Made by a program: the position numbers and the translations under genes. Positions 15,120 to 23,249 of a DNA stretch of 35,785 nt are shown here, piece after piece (position 1 is the first letter of the stretch; each line of letters opens with the position of its first letter). The stretch comes from Bacteroidales bacterium (GTDB lineage Bacteria > Bacteroidota > Bacteroidia > Bacteroidales > WCHB1-69), in assembly GCA_024400815.1 (NCBI GenBank), contig JAKSMD010000013.1:1-35785 (forward strand), written 5' to 3'. The notes under the pieces are model-generated. The model made no database searches. It was not told the origin of the DNA and saw only the letters and a list, made by a program, of their open reading frames with translations.

Positions 15120-18041
15120 TTATGGAAGGTAATTTTGATATATCAATTCGTGAGCCTTAAGGCGTATTTTACTAGAAGATAATTTGTTCGGATAGCAGTC
15201 GGGGTAAACGCGGTTAGAAAGGAACACATAGATGATTTGGGTGTCCGGGTCGCACCATACGACGGTTCCCGTGAAGCCCTGATGGCCGAAAATGCGATTG
15301 CCGGCCTTATCTGGAACAATAGAAGATGTTCCGGGATGCTTGGGCGTATGGAATCCCAGTCCGCGTATTTTGCATCCGTGAAGTTCGTAGGCGGAGGTGA
15401 ATAGTTTGACTGTCTGTGCTGAGAAAAAGCGCTTACCTTCGTAGGTCCCATCATTGAGCAGCATTTGATAAATTTTGCCCAACTCCTCGGCAGTGGTGAA
15501 AAGTCCGGCATCACCTGCGTTGCCGTTAAAGAGAGCGGCAGTCTGGTCGTGTACATAACCCTGTACCACTTGCTTCCTGAATTTGGTGTCTTTTTCCGTT
15601 GGAGCAATTTCCGCTTTTGTAAATCCATTGGAAAGTGGGTTAAAACAAGTGTGCGTCAACCCCATCGGAGCATAAATGTTATCTTTCAGATAATTTTCTA
15701 TAGGTTGTTGGATTATCTTTTCAACCATTTCTTTGAGCAACAGTAAGTTGAGGTCGCTATAGACATATTTGTGCGGCCCAAGGGTGCAGTGGGCAATTTG
15801 ATAGCGCATGGTATCGGGATAGTCATTGCGCAAATAGAGATTGTCCGCTACTTTAATATTGTAGTTCGGGGTGCAATATGGGCGCAAATATCTCTCGTTG
15901 CCTTGAATCTTAGTGTAAAATGGGATGAAGGCAGGCATGCCAGAAGTGTGTGTTAGCAGTTCTGCAAGGGTGATGTGCGCTTTGTTGGTGCCTTGAAGAT
16001 AAGGAAGATAATTGCCGATATGGTCGTTGAGTTGAATTTTGCCCTCTTCGTAAAGTTTCATCACTGCCAAAGTGGTTGCCGCCGTCTTGGTGATCGATGC
16101 CACATCGTACAGGGTTTGCGGAGTGACTCTATTCTGGTGGTCGTAAGTGTAATAGCCGAATGCCTTATGGTAGATGGTTTTACCGTCTTTTATAGCAAGC
16201 ATCACACAGCCAGGATAGATTTTGTCGCGGATGCCTTTGCTTAGCATCTTGTCAAGGACTTTCGTAAGAGAATCTGAAAGCAGCGAGATGCATTCAGGTT
16301 CGATTTTGCTGGTGATACCAGCGCCGCAGGGATATTCATTAACGGACACGGGTAGGGTTCCTTCGCAAATGTGTTTGCCAAAGCATGCTGCCAGTGCGGT
16401 TTGCATGCTGTTGGGCGTAGATTGGTAAGTGACCAGCAGCGCTTTGTAATCGGTGGTTGTATCAAAATAGTTGAGCACATAGGGATTTCCCAGATGGAGG
16501 AGAACAACTCTTTTTTCTTTAGCAATCTCATTGAGCAGGTTTATGATGTCCTTGTCCACGCCGTACTTTTGTGTCGGCAGCTGGTTAGAGCCGCCATAGG
16601 CCACGATAACACGATGGTATGGCGCTAAGGTGTCCATCAGTTTTTGGCGTACCTTATCTCCGCCTTTGCTGGGAAGGGTTTTGTCTTGATAAAAGTAAAC
16701 CAAACCATATTCATTTACGATTTCAAGATATTGTTTTTGATATTCTGGTCTTCCGATGCAAAGAAATGCGATGCTGTCGGCTTTGAGCGTGTCCCCTGGA
16801 ATGCGCAACAGAGGCAAGATATTGCCTTCGTTTTTCAATAGGGTGACCGCTTTTTGTTCTAAAGCATCGTTTATGGCTTGAGCTTGCGGCGCATTCATCA
16901 GCTTGGGCACTTCGGCAGTGTTGACGGGCCTGTAATCAAATAGTCCTTTGCTTTCTTTGTATTGCAGTACGCGCAAACAACGCTCGTTGATGAGTTCCTC
17001 AGGAATGAGGCCGCTATCGACAGCGTGTTTGATGGCTTGAACCACATTGGCGGTTTTGCCCGGCAATAGTAGAATATCTACCCCAGCCAATAGCGCGCGA
17101 ATCTCTACATCGCCGTCAAATTGATTCTGCTTTTGTACGCCTTGCATCTCCATACCGTCTGTGATAATCATGCCCGTGTAGCCGTAATCGCGCTTGAGCA
17201 ATTCGGAAACGATAGGGAAGGAGAGCGAGGATACGGATTTCTTGGCAGAATCCAAGGCCGGAATGTTGAGGTGGCCGACCATGATCATATCTACATTCTG
17301 TTCAATGAGTTGCCGGTATGGATACAATTCGAGTTCGTCCAGTTCGATGCGTGATTTTTTAATAGAGGGTAAGCCGACATGGGAGTCTGTTTCAGTGTCT
17401 CCATGACCGGGGAAATGTTTGATGCAGCCGATGATACCGCCATCTTGCATGCCTTTGTAGTACATGTATGCCTTGCGCGTCACTTTGTCGCGGCTTTCTC
17501 CGAAGGAGCGACTGTTGATGACGGGGTTTTGCGCATTGTTGTTGATGTCAACACAAGGTGCAAAGTTGAGGTTCACACCGATGGCCTTGCACTGGTTGGC
17601 AACTTCCAATCCCATTTGGTAGATGAGCGTGTCACTCTCTTCGGGAATGGCGCCCAAGGTCATTTGCCGAGGAAATTCCACGCAACTGTCCAAACGCATC
17701 GAAGGTCCCCATTCGCCATCAATAGAGATGAACATGGGCACTTTGCTGACCGCTTGCATGCGGTTGGTGATGCTGGCCTCTCGTACTGGGCCACCCTTGA
17801 AAAAGCAGACACCGCCAGGCTGTGATTTGGCTATGTTTTCCAACATCTGCTGATTTTCTGCGGCAGACCCCGTGGAGGTTACACGTACAATGAGCAACTG
17901 TGCGATTTTCTCCTCCAAGGTCATTTTGGAAAAGACGATTTCCGCCTGACTTTGGGCCAACAATCCACGGACTGGCGACAGCAGCGTCATCAGCAAAAAC
18001 AATACGGCATAACCGTAATGAAACAGTGAGTGTCTTTTCAT
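15120..18041 (-). CDS. Secreted GH3 beta-N-acetylhexosaminidase-like / serine beta-lactamase-like fusion protein
   Basis: The 973-aa protein has an N-terminal signal peptide (MKRHSLF then a hydrophobic core, ending LLAQ near residue 31). A GH3 domain follows (about 35-570), with KHFPGHGDT at 208-216 and ITDGMEM containing the likely nucleophile Asp295. Residues about 595-973 form a beta-lactamase/class-C-PBP-like domain with SITK (649-652) and a YSD triad. GH3 enzymes with the KHFPGHG loop are NagZ-type and act on GlcNAc-containing muropeptides. The second domain suggests a peptide-bond or ester activity. The combination fits periplasmic peptidoglycan turnover. The ATG at 18041 is chosen over one 45 nt upstream because it begins the signal peptide and does not overlap the preceding gene. 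Confidence 0.92.
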   Translation of the reverse strand: MKRHSLFHYGYAVLFLLMTLLSPVRGLLAQSQAEIVFSKMTLEEKIAQLLIVRVTSTGSAAENQQMLENIAKSQPGGVCFFKGGPVREASITNRMQAVSKVPMFISIDGEWGPSMRLDSCVEFPRQMTLGAIPEESDTLIYQMGLEVANQCKAIGVNLNFAPCVDINNNAQNPVINSRSFGESRDKVTRKAYMYYKGMQDGGIIGCIKHFPGHGDTETDSHVGLPSIKKSRIELDELELYPYRQLIEQNVDMIMVGHLNIPALDSAKKSVSSLSFPIVSELLKRDYGYTGMIITDGMEMQGVQKQNQFDGDVEIRALLAGVDILLLPGKTANVVQAIKHAVDSGLIPEELINERCLRVLQYKESKGLFDYRPVNTAEVPKLMNAPQAQAINDALEQKAVTLLKNEGNILPLLRIPGDTLKADSIAFLCIGRPEYQKQYLEIVNEYGLVYFYQDKTLPSKGGDKVRQKLMDTLAPYHRVIVAYGGSNQLPTQKYGVDKDIINLLNEIAKEKRVVLLHLGNPYVLNYFDTTTDYKALLVTYQSTPNSMQTALAACFGKHICEGTLPVSVNEYPCGAGITSKIEPECISLLSDSLTKVLDKMLSKGIRDKIYPGCVMLAIKDGKTIYHKAFGYYTYDHQNRVTPQTLYDVASITKTAATTLAVMKLYEEGKIQLNDHIGNYLPYLQGTNKAHITLAELLTHTSGMPAFIPFYTKIQGNERYLRPYCTPNYNIKVADNLYLRNDYPDTMRYQIAHCTLGPHKYVYSDLNLLLLKEMVEKIIQQPIENYLKDNIYAPMGLTHTCFNPLSNGFTKAEIAPTEKDTKFRKQVVQGYVHDQTAALFNGNAGDAGLFTTAEELGKIYQMLLNDGTYEGKRFFSAQTVKLFTSAYELHGCKIRGLGFHTPKHPGTSSIVPDKAGNRIFGHQGFTGTVVWCDPDTQIIYVFLSNRVYPDCYPNKLSSSKIRLKAHELIYQNYLP

Positions 18042-18051
18042 AAAGGCAAGC

Positions 18052-18306
18052 CTATTCGCCGAAGATGAATTTCTCGTCTGGCTCATATAAACCCTCCTCG
18101 TTGATCATGATAAAATCAGCGATGGAATAGGGTTTGTATTCTGGCGCGAGTTTGTGGGGACTGTCCAAAACAATTTTGCGGGTTTCGTCACAAATGCCCA
18201 CAACTACATCCGTCGGATACTGTGTGTGGTGTTTTAAATACTCGTCAATGGTTTTGACAAGAGTCTCGGCTATATCCTTAAAGTTTTGATAATCGTATTT
18301 TTCCAT
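18052..18306 (-). CDS. Conserved-looking small acidic protein of unknown function
   Basis: The 84-aa soluble protein is acidic, with a helical N-terminus (MEKYDYQNFKDIAETLVKTI) and a C-terminal segment ending DEKFIFGE. No motif I recognise gives a function. It is supported as a real gene by a promoter box 29 nt upstream and by a 10-nt gap to the GH3-beta-lactamase gene. It is the head of the operon with tsaB and the Usp gene. Confidence 0.75.
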   Translation of the reverse strand: MEKYDYQNFKDIAETLVKTIDEYLKHHTQYPTDVVVGICDETRKIVLDSPHKLAPEYKPYSIADFIMINEEGLYEPDEKFIFGE

Positions 18307-18334
18307 AAAATAAAAGAGTTAAATTTTAGATTTG

Positions 18335-18342
18335 CAAAGGTA
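18335..18342 (-). promoter_or_regulatory. -7 box of the 84-aa gene/GH3/tsaB/usp operon
   Basis: TACCTTTG on the minus strand matches TAnnTTTG, 29 nt before the ATG at 18306. A TTG lies 22 nt upstream, slightly longer than the usual 19-21 nt spacing. Confidence 0.6.
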
Positions 18343-18404
18343 CAAAATAATTGAGAATTTTAGGCAACAATATACTTGTCGTCCCGAATATTTTGATTTT
18401 ATAA

Positions 18405-18610
18405 TGATTTGGGTGGCCCGGCACCACCTGCCCGCAATCCAACGCGGTGCCGTCGCGCTTTTTGCCCTAACTTGCTGCCCACCCACCACAGCACCTCGCC
18501 ATTCCTCCCCAGATTGCGCCCTTCGTTACATTCCGGGCTTATCTGGTGTTACAGAGATTCAACCCCTCTGGGGTTGCTCAAGGTACGGCTGCACCGTGAT
18601 ATTTTTATAG
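18405..18610. repeat. GC-rich intergenic element, probably a dispersed non-coding repeat
   Basis: The 368-nt gap between 18307 and 18674 has AT-rich ends and a GC-rich core unlike any other intergenic region here. The core holds a 7-bp inverted repeat (18419-18425 with 18446-18452) and a perfect hairpin, caacccc-tct-ggggttg (18560-18576). A small ACGG-CTGCA-CCGT stem follows. Frames through it are open but overlap trmO and do not look like a protein. From memory it resembles dispersed intergenic repeats of Bacteroidota whose reading frames contain TPLGL; that is recall, not a search. Boundaries are approximate. Confidence 0.5.
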
Positions 18611-18646
18611 GAACAGGTCAAGTAATATATAGTTGCCAAAAAAAAT

Positions 18647-18654
18647 TATTTTTG
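18647..18654 (+). promoter_or_regulatory. -7 box of the trmO promoter
   Basis: TATTTTTG matches TAnnTTTG, 20 nt before the trmO ATG. No -33 TTTG is apparent at the normal spacing. Confidence 0.5.
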
Positions 18655-18674
18655 CGCTCTAAAATTCAAAATGG

Positions 18675-19376
18675 ATGGCAGACTCTACTTTTCACATTAT
18701 CGCGTACATACACAGTGACTTTCCAACGAAGTTCGGCATTCCGCGCCAGAGCGGATTGGTGGAGGAATTGACGGCGACGGTGGTCTTTGAACCCGAATAT
18801 CGCAATGCCGATGCGCTGCGTGGCATTGAGGAGTTCTCCCACATCTGGCTGATATGGGGGTTCTCAGAAGCCGAACGCGACTCGTGGTCACCGACGGTGC
18901 GCCCGCCGCGCTTGGGCGGCAACATCCGCATGGGCGTGTTCGCGACCCGCTCGCCATTTCGACCGAATGCCATCGGCTTGTCTTCTGTAAAACTACTTGC
19001 CGTGGAGCAAGATAGTCGGTATGGCACGGTTCTCCGTGTGGCTGGTGCCGACCTGATGGACGGCACGCCCATTTACGACATCAAGCCCTACTTGCTTACT
19101 ACCGACTGCCACCCAGAGGCCACCAAGGGTTTTACCGCATTGCATACGGATTACACGGTGGAGGTTGAAATCCCCGACAAAGAGGCTGCCAAGATGCCGA
19201 AAGACAAACTCAATGCGCTTCGTTCCGTGCTCGCCCAAGATCCTCGTCCTGCTTACCATCACGACAAAAATCGCGTGTATGGTTTTCCGTTTGCAGGATA
19301 CGAAGTGTCGTTTACGGCAAACGAAAATAAAATTACAGTCTTGGAAATATCCCTCTGTACTTCATGTTTAGATTAA
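18675..19376 (+). CDS. trmO: tRNA (t6A37) N6-methyltransferase TrmO
   Basis: The 233-aa product belongs to the TsaA/TrmO (UPF0066) family, which uses SAM to methylate t6A37 to m6t6A37 in certain tRNAs. Diagnostic segments are FSHIWLIWGF, GVFATRSPFRPNAIGLS, DLMDGTPIYDIKPYL and, near the end, DPRPAYH. Length and two-part layout (a beta-barrel plus a small C-terminal domain) fit the family. An overlapping ATG 4 nt upstream is out of frame, so 18675 is the start. Codon use is richer in GCG, CGC and GGC than the neighbouring minus-strand genes. It lies next to a GC-rich intergenic element and a decayed gene, so recent acquisition is possible but unproven. Confidence 0.94.
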   Translation: MADSTFHIIAYIHSDFPTKFGIPRQSGLVEELTATVVFEPEYRNADALRGIEEFSHIWLIWGFSEAERDSWSPTVRPPRLGGNIRMGVFATRSPFRPNAIGLSSVKLLAVEQDSRYGTVLRVAGADLMDGTPIYDIKPYLLTTDCHPEATKGFTALHTDYTVEVEIPDKEAAKMPKDKLNALRSVLAQDPRPAYHHDKNRVYGFPFAGYEVSFTANENKITVLEISLCTSCLD

Positions 19377-19394
19377 CCATAAAAATCATTTATT

Positions 19395-20134
19395 ATGGCA
19401 ATAGCGAATCAGTGTGAAAATTGTGACAAGTATATTGCAGAATCTGGGGTGTGATATGATACGCGGATTGAACCGAACTATAATGGTGATGATTGCCTTC
19501 GATTTCGAGAAAAAGGCATGTCTGTGCCAGCTCCCGCTATGGTAAAACGTAGTTTTCCCGGGTTGTTGGATTTGTATTTGTGGGTTGTCTTGGGTTTAGG
19601 AAGCGTCTCCAAAAGTATATCGCTTGTTGGAAGCTTGGTTAAAGGGCAAGTGCACAATTGGATGACTTGTTGCGATGCGCTTTTCACGCTTTTTACGATT
19701 GTCTTATCTGTTTACACCTTATTCGCGTTTATCAAGCGCAAATCCAATGCTATAGCGTTGGCAAAAGCCCAGCTCATCATTCAGCTTGCATTGACATTTG
19801 TGACTACAGTTTCAAATCTGGTGGTCGATTTTTCGACAGCTATCTTAGTCCGAAATGTTTTGATTATGGCTTGGAACGCCTTTCTCCTTTGGTACATCTG
19901 CACCTCCGATCGGGTTAGTGCGTGTATCCCTACTGAAAACCGAGGTTTGATGAAGCGCGATGTCATCATTATTGTTGTCGTCTGTGCGACGTATGAGTTA
20001 TGCATCCTCTTGGCAGCAGGCGCTCGTTATTGGGCTAAACCTTCCAAGTTGGCGCAAATACCTATTCCGTGCAGGGTGAAAAGCAGACAACCGATGGCAA
20101 ATTCATACTGGGTGTGGTGCTCGGAATGTCATAA
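19395..20134 (+). pseudogene. Broken membrane-protein gene (in-frame stop plus 3' frameshift)
   Basis: Translation starts at 19395 as a short Cys-containing sequence, CENCDKYIAESGV, then meets TGA at 19452-19454. The same frame continues without interruption through YDTRIEPNYNGDDCLRF and four hydrophobic segments (about 19560-20030). The TGA falls where a third cysteine would suit a C-x2-C...C...C zinc-binding N-terminus. Near 20038-20045 the reading frame appears to shift: the original frame runs on as an unlikely tail to 20144, while another frame gives FQVGANTYSVQGEKQTTDGK and a stop at 20132. Two independent lesions indicate decay, unless sequencing errors are to blame. The family is not recognised; a zinc-ribbon-plus-membrane layout of unknown role is all that can be said. 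Confidence 0.65.
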
Positions 20135-20178
20135 TAATGTATAAATCCTTATTATTTCAGAATAATACACAAAATCCC

Positions 20179-21402
20179 TTACTCAAAACGCACCGCATTT
20201 ACGGGTGTGATTTTCTTGCTCACAATCCACGCGGGGATGGTCAGCACGGCCATGCAAATCAGGAATACACCGAGGTTCAATCCTATGACGGCGGGAATGT
20301 TGAAGTGGATGGGAACGAAATCTACATAATAGGTGTCTGGATTGAGTTTGATGAGGTGCAACTTCTGCTGCAAAATGCCAAAGATGATGGCAATAGCATC
20401 TCCGATGAGCATGCCTTTCAGCAGGATGTTGCCAGCCACGATGATGAAGGATTTCACCAGATCTTTGGTTTTCATGCCCATGGTTTTTAAGATGCCGATG
20501 GTCTGCGTTTGTTCCAAGATGATAATGAAAAAGATAGACATCATGGTAACCAAACAGACACAGGTGGTGATGATGAGCAGCACCGCGACATTGGTGTCAA
20601 ACAGTGCTATCCATTCAAAAATTTCAGGATAAATTTGCTTGATGGTCTCTGCTTTTAACTCGAAATTGATGTTATGGTGAACATAATCGCCAATTTCATC
20701 AATCTTGTTGTAATCTTTGATGAGGATTTCGATGCCGCTGATTTGATTTTGATTCCAATCGTTTAGTTTCTGCACATGACGTAAATCCACTAAGGCAAAC
20801 ATGTTGTCGTATTCAGGCAAACCGGTTTCGTAGATGCCCGATACGACAAAGCTGCGGGAGCGCGGCGGGTCTTGCACAAAATAGGTGCGAACTTTATCTC
20901 CGACATGTAATTGCAACTTGTCGGACATTCGTTTGGATATGACGATGTGGTTGTCGGCTACCGTATCATCTAATTTCAGCGCAGTGCCTTCGATGATGTT
21001 TTTACGGAAGAGTTTCTGGTTGAAAGTTTTATCTACACCTTTGAGCACAATGCCTTCCACTTGATCGCTGGTTTTCACAATGCCCACTTTAGTGGCAAAG
21101 TTCTGCAAACCTACAATCTGGTCATGCTGTTTTAGAGTTTGAATAAAATCTTGATGCTTGTCGAAAGGAACTTGCTCGTAGGAGTAGTTTTGGTCAAAAT
21201 GGGTAACTCGAATATGAGAACCCATGGCAATGACTTTGTTCCGAATTTCCTGTTTGTAACCGGAAGTGATGCCGATGGCTATCATCATGATAAACAGCCC
21301 TAATGACACGCCCAATACCGACAACGTGATAATCGGACGCGAAAACCGATTACCTTTGTCTTTGAGAATACGATCGGCTAACAGGAAATGGAAATTAGGC
21401 AT
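20179..21402 (-). CDS. LolC/LolE-type ABC transporter permease (FtsX/MacB-like)
   Basis: The 407-aa product has the four-helix layout of LolC/E permeases: one N-terminal membrane helix (about 22-46), a long periplasmic MacB_PCD-type domain (about 50-265), then three helices in the FtsX domain. The beginning (FLLADRILKDKGNRFSRPIITLSVLGVSLGLFIM) is typical. With an ATPase (LolD) such permeases extract lipoproteins from the inner membrane. No ATPase gene is adjacent, so it would have to be encoded elsewhere. It starts 6 nt after the barrel-like protein's stop, so the two are probably co-transcribed. Confidence 0.9.
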   Translation of the reverse strand: MPNFHFLLADRILKDKGNRFSRPIITLSVLGVSLGLFIMMIAIGITSGYKQEIRNKVIAMGSHIRVTHFDQNYSYEQVPFDKHQDFIQTLKQHDQIVGLQNFATKVGIVKTSDQVEGIVLKGVDKTFNQKLFRKNIIEGTALKLDDTVADNHIVISKRMSDKLQLHVGDKVRTYFVQDPPRSRSFVVSGIYETGLPEYDNMFALVDLRHVQKLNDWNQNQISGIEILIKDYNKIDEIGDYVHHNINFELKAETIKQIYPEIFEWIALFDTNVAVLLIITTCVCLVTMMSIFFIIILEQTQTIGILKTMGMKTKDLVKSFIIVAGNILLKGMLIGDAIAIIFGILQQKLHLIKLNPDTYYVDFVPIHFNIPAVIGLNLGVFLICMAVLTIPAWIVSKKITPVNAVRFE

Positions 21403-21408
21403 TCTGTA

Positions 21409-22002
21409 TTACAATTTTACCGTGACGCCGATGCGGGCAAACATAGGGATGCGGCTGTAATAGTCGTTTTTTGTGCAGATTGGATAAAGGGAGTACAGAG
21501 CGTACAAATTGACATTTTCAGAAACGCGGGTGTTGAAACCAACGCCTAGTGCCAAAGCGTGAATGCCATTTCTAATTTTGATGTAGTCGCCATATTCATC
21601 TTCTACAGGATAACCATTTTCATCGCACTTCATGGTCGGGTAGTTCAGGTATTCGTATCCAACATGGAGCAAGATGTAGTTGGCGATAATGCCTTCTATA
21701 AAGGCAGAAGCGCCGAAAGCGTGCGAAAGCTCATCATTACCGCGATAGGAGAGCTCGTAACGCGGACCGATGCCGATGCGTAACCAATCTTTTGCATAGA
21801 TGCCTCCCTCCAACATGAGGGCGAAGTTGTAGCCGAAGTTGGAATTGATATTGCCTCCTACGAAAAATGAAGGACGATTTTTCTCGGGGGTGCTGGTCTG
21901 ACTGCCGCTTTTCAATGCTCGTGGCAAGTTGATCGTTGTGTTTTGAGCATTCATAACACAAATAGAGCAGACCAATGCGAGGATAAGGAATAATTTTTTC
22001 AT
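21409..22002 (-). CDS. Secreted small outer-membrane beta-barrel-like protein
   Basis: The 197-aa product has a signal peptide (MKKLFLILALVCSICVMNAQ). After a short linker, alternating aromatic/glycine strands such as FFVGGNINSNFGYNF and LALGVGFNTR run to a final VTVKL. That pattern fits an eight-stranded outer-membrane barrel, though no specific family is recognised. It has no promoter box of its own. It lies 86 nt after pta, beyond a hairpin, and directly before the Lol-type permease gene. Confidence 0.75.
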   Translation of the reverse strand: MKKLFLILALVCSICVMNAQNTTINLPRALKSGSQTSTPEKNRPSFFVGGNINSNFGYNFALMLEGGIYAKDWLRIGIGPRYELSYRGNDELSHAFGASAFIEGIIANYILLHVGYEYLNYPTMKCDENGYPVEDEYGDYIKIRNGIHALALGVGFNTRVSENVNLYALYSLYPICTKNDYYSRIPMFARIGVTVKL

Positions 22003-22016
22003 CTTAAAATTAGAAA

Positions 22017-22066
22017 CAAGTTACAGGTCACATGGCGTGACGGGCGTGCATGAAACCTGTAACTTG
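22017..22066 (-). terminator. Long hairpin between pta and the barrel-protein gene
   Basis: Perfect 12-bp arms (22017-22028 and 22055-22066) flank a 26-nt loop that contains the direct repeat ggcgtg-acg-ggcgtg. On the minus strand the right-hand end is followed by TTTCTAATTTT, so it may act as a weak terminator of pta, with read-through supplying the downstream pair. A mobile or dispersed repeat origin is also possible. Confidence 0.45.
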
Positions 22067-22088
22067 TAGGGTTTATGGATAATTTCGA

Positions 22089-23096
22089 TTAGAATTTGTT
22101 ACCAGCTGCTTGGCAAGCGGTGATAGCAACAAGACTTACGATGTCTTCCACAGAGCAACCGCGGGAGAGGTCGTTGATAGGAGCTGCCATACCTTGCATA
22201 ACCGGTCCGATAGCGTCAGCACCTGCCATACGTTGAACGAGTTTGTAAGCGATGTTGCCCACTTCCAAAGAAGGGAATACGAGCACGTTGGCTTTACCAG
22301 CAACAGGGCTGCCTGGAGCTTTCTTAGCAGCCACTTCCGGAATGATAGCGGCATCAGCTTGGAGGTCACCGTCAATCATCAAGTTCGGATCCATTTCTTT
22401 TGCGATGCGGGTAGCGTTGACCACTTTGTCAACGAGTTCGTGTTTAGCAGAACCCTTGGTGGAGAAGCTCAACATAGCCACTCTCGGTTCGATGCCGGCG
22501 ATGGTGCGAGCCGTTTGTGCGGTAACCACTGCGATTTGAGCGAGTTTGTTCTCGTCTGTGTTCGGATCAGCTGCACAGTCAGCGAATACCATGATACCAT
22601 CATCACCCCATTTCTTGTCAGGGAAGCACATGATGAAGGCGCCAGAGACAACAGAGATGCCTGGTAAAGTTTTGACGATTTGGAATGCAGGACGCAATAC
22701 ATCGCCAGTAGAATGTTGAGCACCCGTAACTTCGCCGTCTGCATCACCGTTCTTGATCAACAAAGTACCAAGGTACAAAGGATCTTCAACAAGTTTACGA
22801 GCTTCTTCGATGGTCATGCCTTTTTTCTTGCGGATTTCGCAAAGCATTTCAGCATAGAATTCCTTTTTAGGATTGTCCATCGGGTCGATGATTTCAGCCT
22901 TGCCGATATTTTTCAAACCCCATTTAGCAGCTTCTGCTTCGATTTTGGCTTTGTTGCCTAACAAGATGATGCCAGCATAACCTTTATCCAAGATGATGTC
23001 AGCAGCTTTCAATGTTCTTTCTTCTTCGCCTTCTGCCAAAACGATTCTTTTGTTGGCTTCAATGGCATTTGCTTTGATTTTGTCGATTAAATTCAT
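22089..23096 (-). CDS. pta: Phosphate acetyltransferase
   Basis: The 335-aa product is the short, catalytic-domain-only form of phosphotransacetylase (EC 2.3.1.8), which exchanges CoA and phosphate between acetyl-CoA and acetyl phosphate. Typical sequences are RIVLAEGEEERTLKAA near the start, DADGEVTGAQHSTGDVLRP at about 117-135, and MLSFSTKGSA. Acetate kinase (ackA), its usual partner, is not in the window. A promoter box precedes it with a leader of about 40 nt. Codon use is biased and regular, fitting strong expression. Confidence 0.97.
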   Translation of the reverse strand: MNLIDKIKANAIEANKRIVLAEGEEERTLKAADIILDKGYAGIILLGNKAKIEAEAAKWGLKNIGKAEIIDPMDNPKKEFYAEMLCEIRKKKGMTIEEARKLVEDPLYLGTLLIKNGDADGEVTGAQHSTGDVLRPAFQIVKTLPGISVVSGAFIMCFPDKKWGDDGIMVFADCAADPNTDENKLAQIAVVTAQTARTIAGIEPRVAMLSFSTKGSAKHELVDKVVNATRIAKEMDPNLMIDGDLQADAAIIPEVAAKKAPGSPVAGKANVLVFPSLEVGNIAYKLVQRMAGADAIGPVMQGMAAPINDLSRGCSVEDIVSLVAITACQAAGNKF

Positions 23097-23142
23097 AATA
23101 ATCAGTAGTTTATGTTAATAATACATTATTTCTAACGAACTG

Positions 23143-23150
23143 CAAAAATA
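23143..23150 (-). promoter_or_regulatory. -7 box of the pta promoter
   Basis: TATTTTTG on the minus strand matches TAnnTTTG, 46 nt before the pta ATG. The -33 region lacks a clear TTTG. Confidence 0.5.
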
Positions 23151-23249
23151 CAAAAAAAGGCGATAATACATCGTCTTATGTTATATCATTTTTTAAAACC
23201 ATTCAGAATGTCCAATTCGTTCGGTTTTCTGGTACCGACAGGTTGTAAA

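Noticed and set aside
19452-19454. TGA at an apparent cysteine position could be read as selenocysteine.
   Set aside because: No convincing SECIS-like hairpin follows, no selenocysteine genes are in the window, and the 3' frameshift points to a pseudogene.
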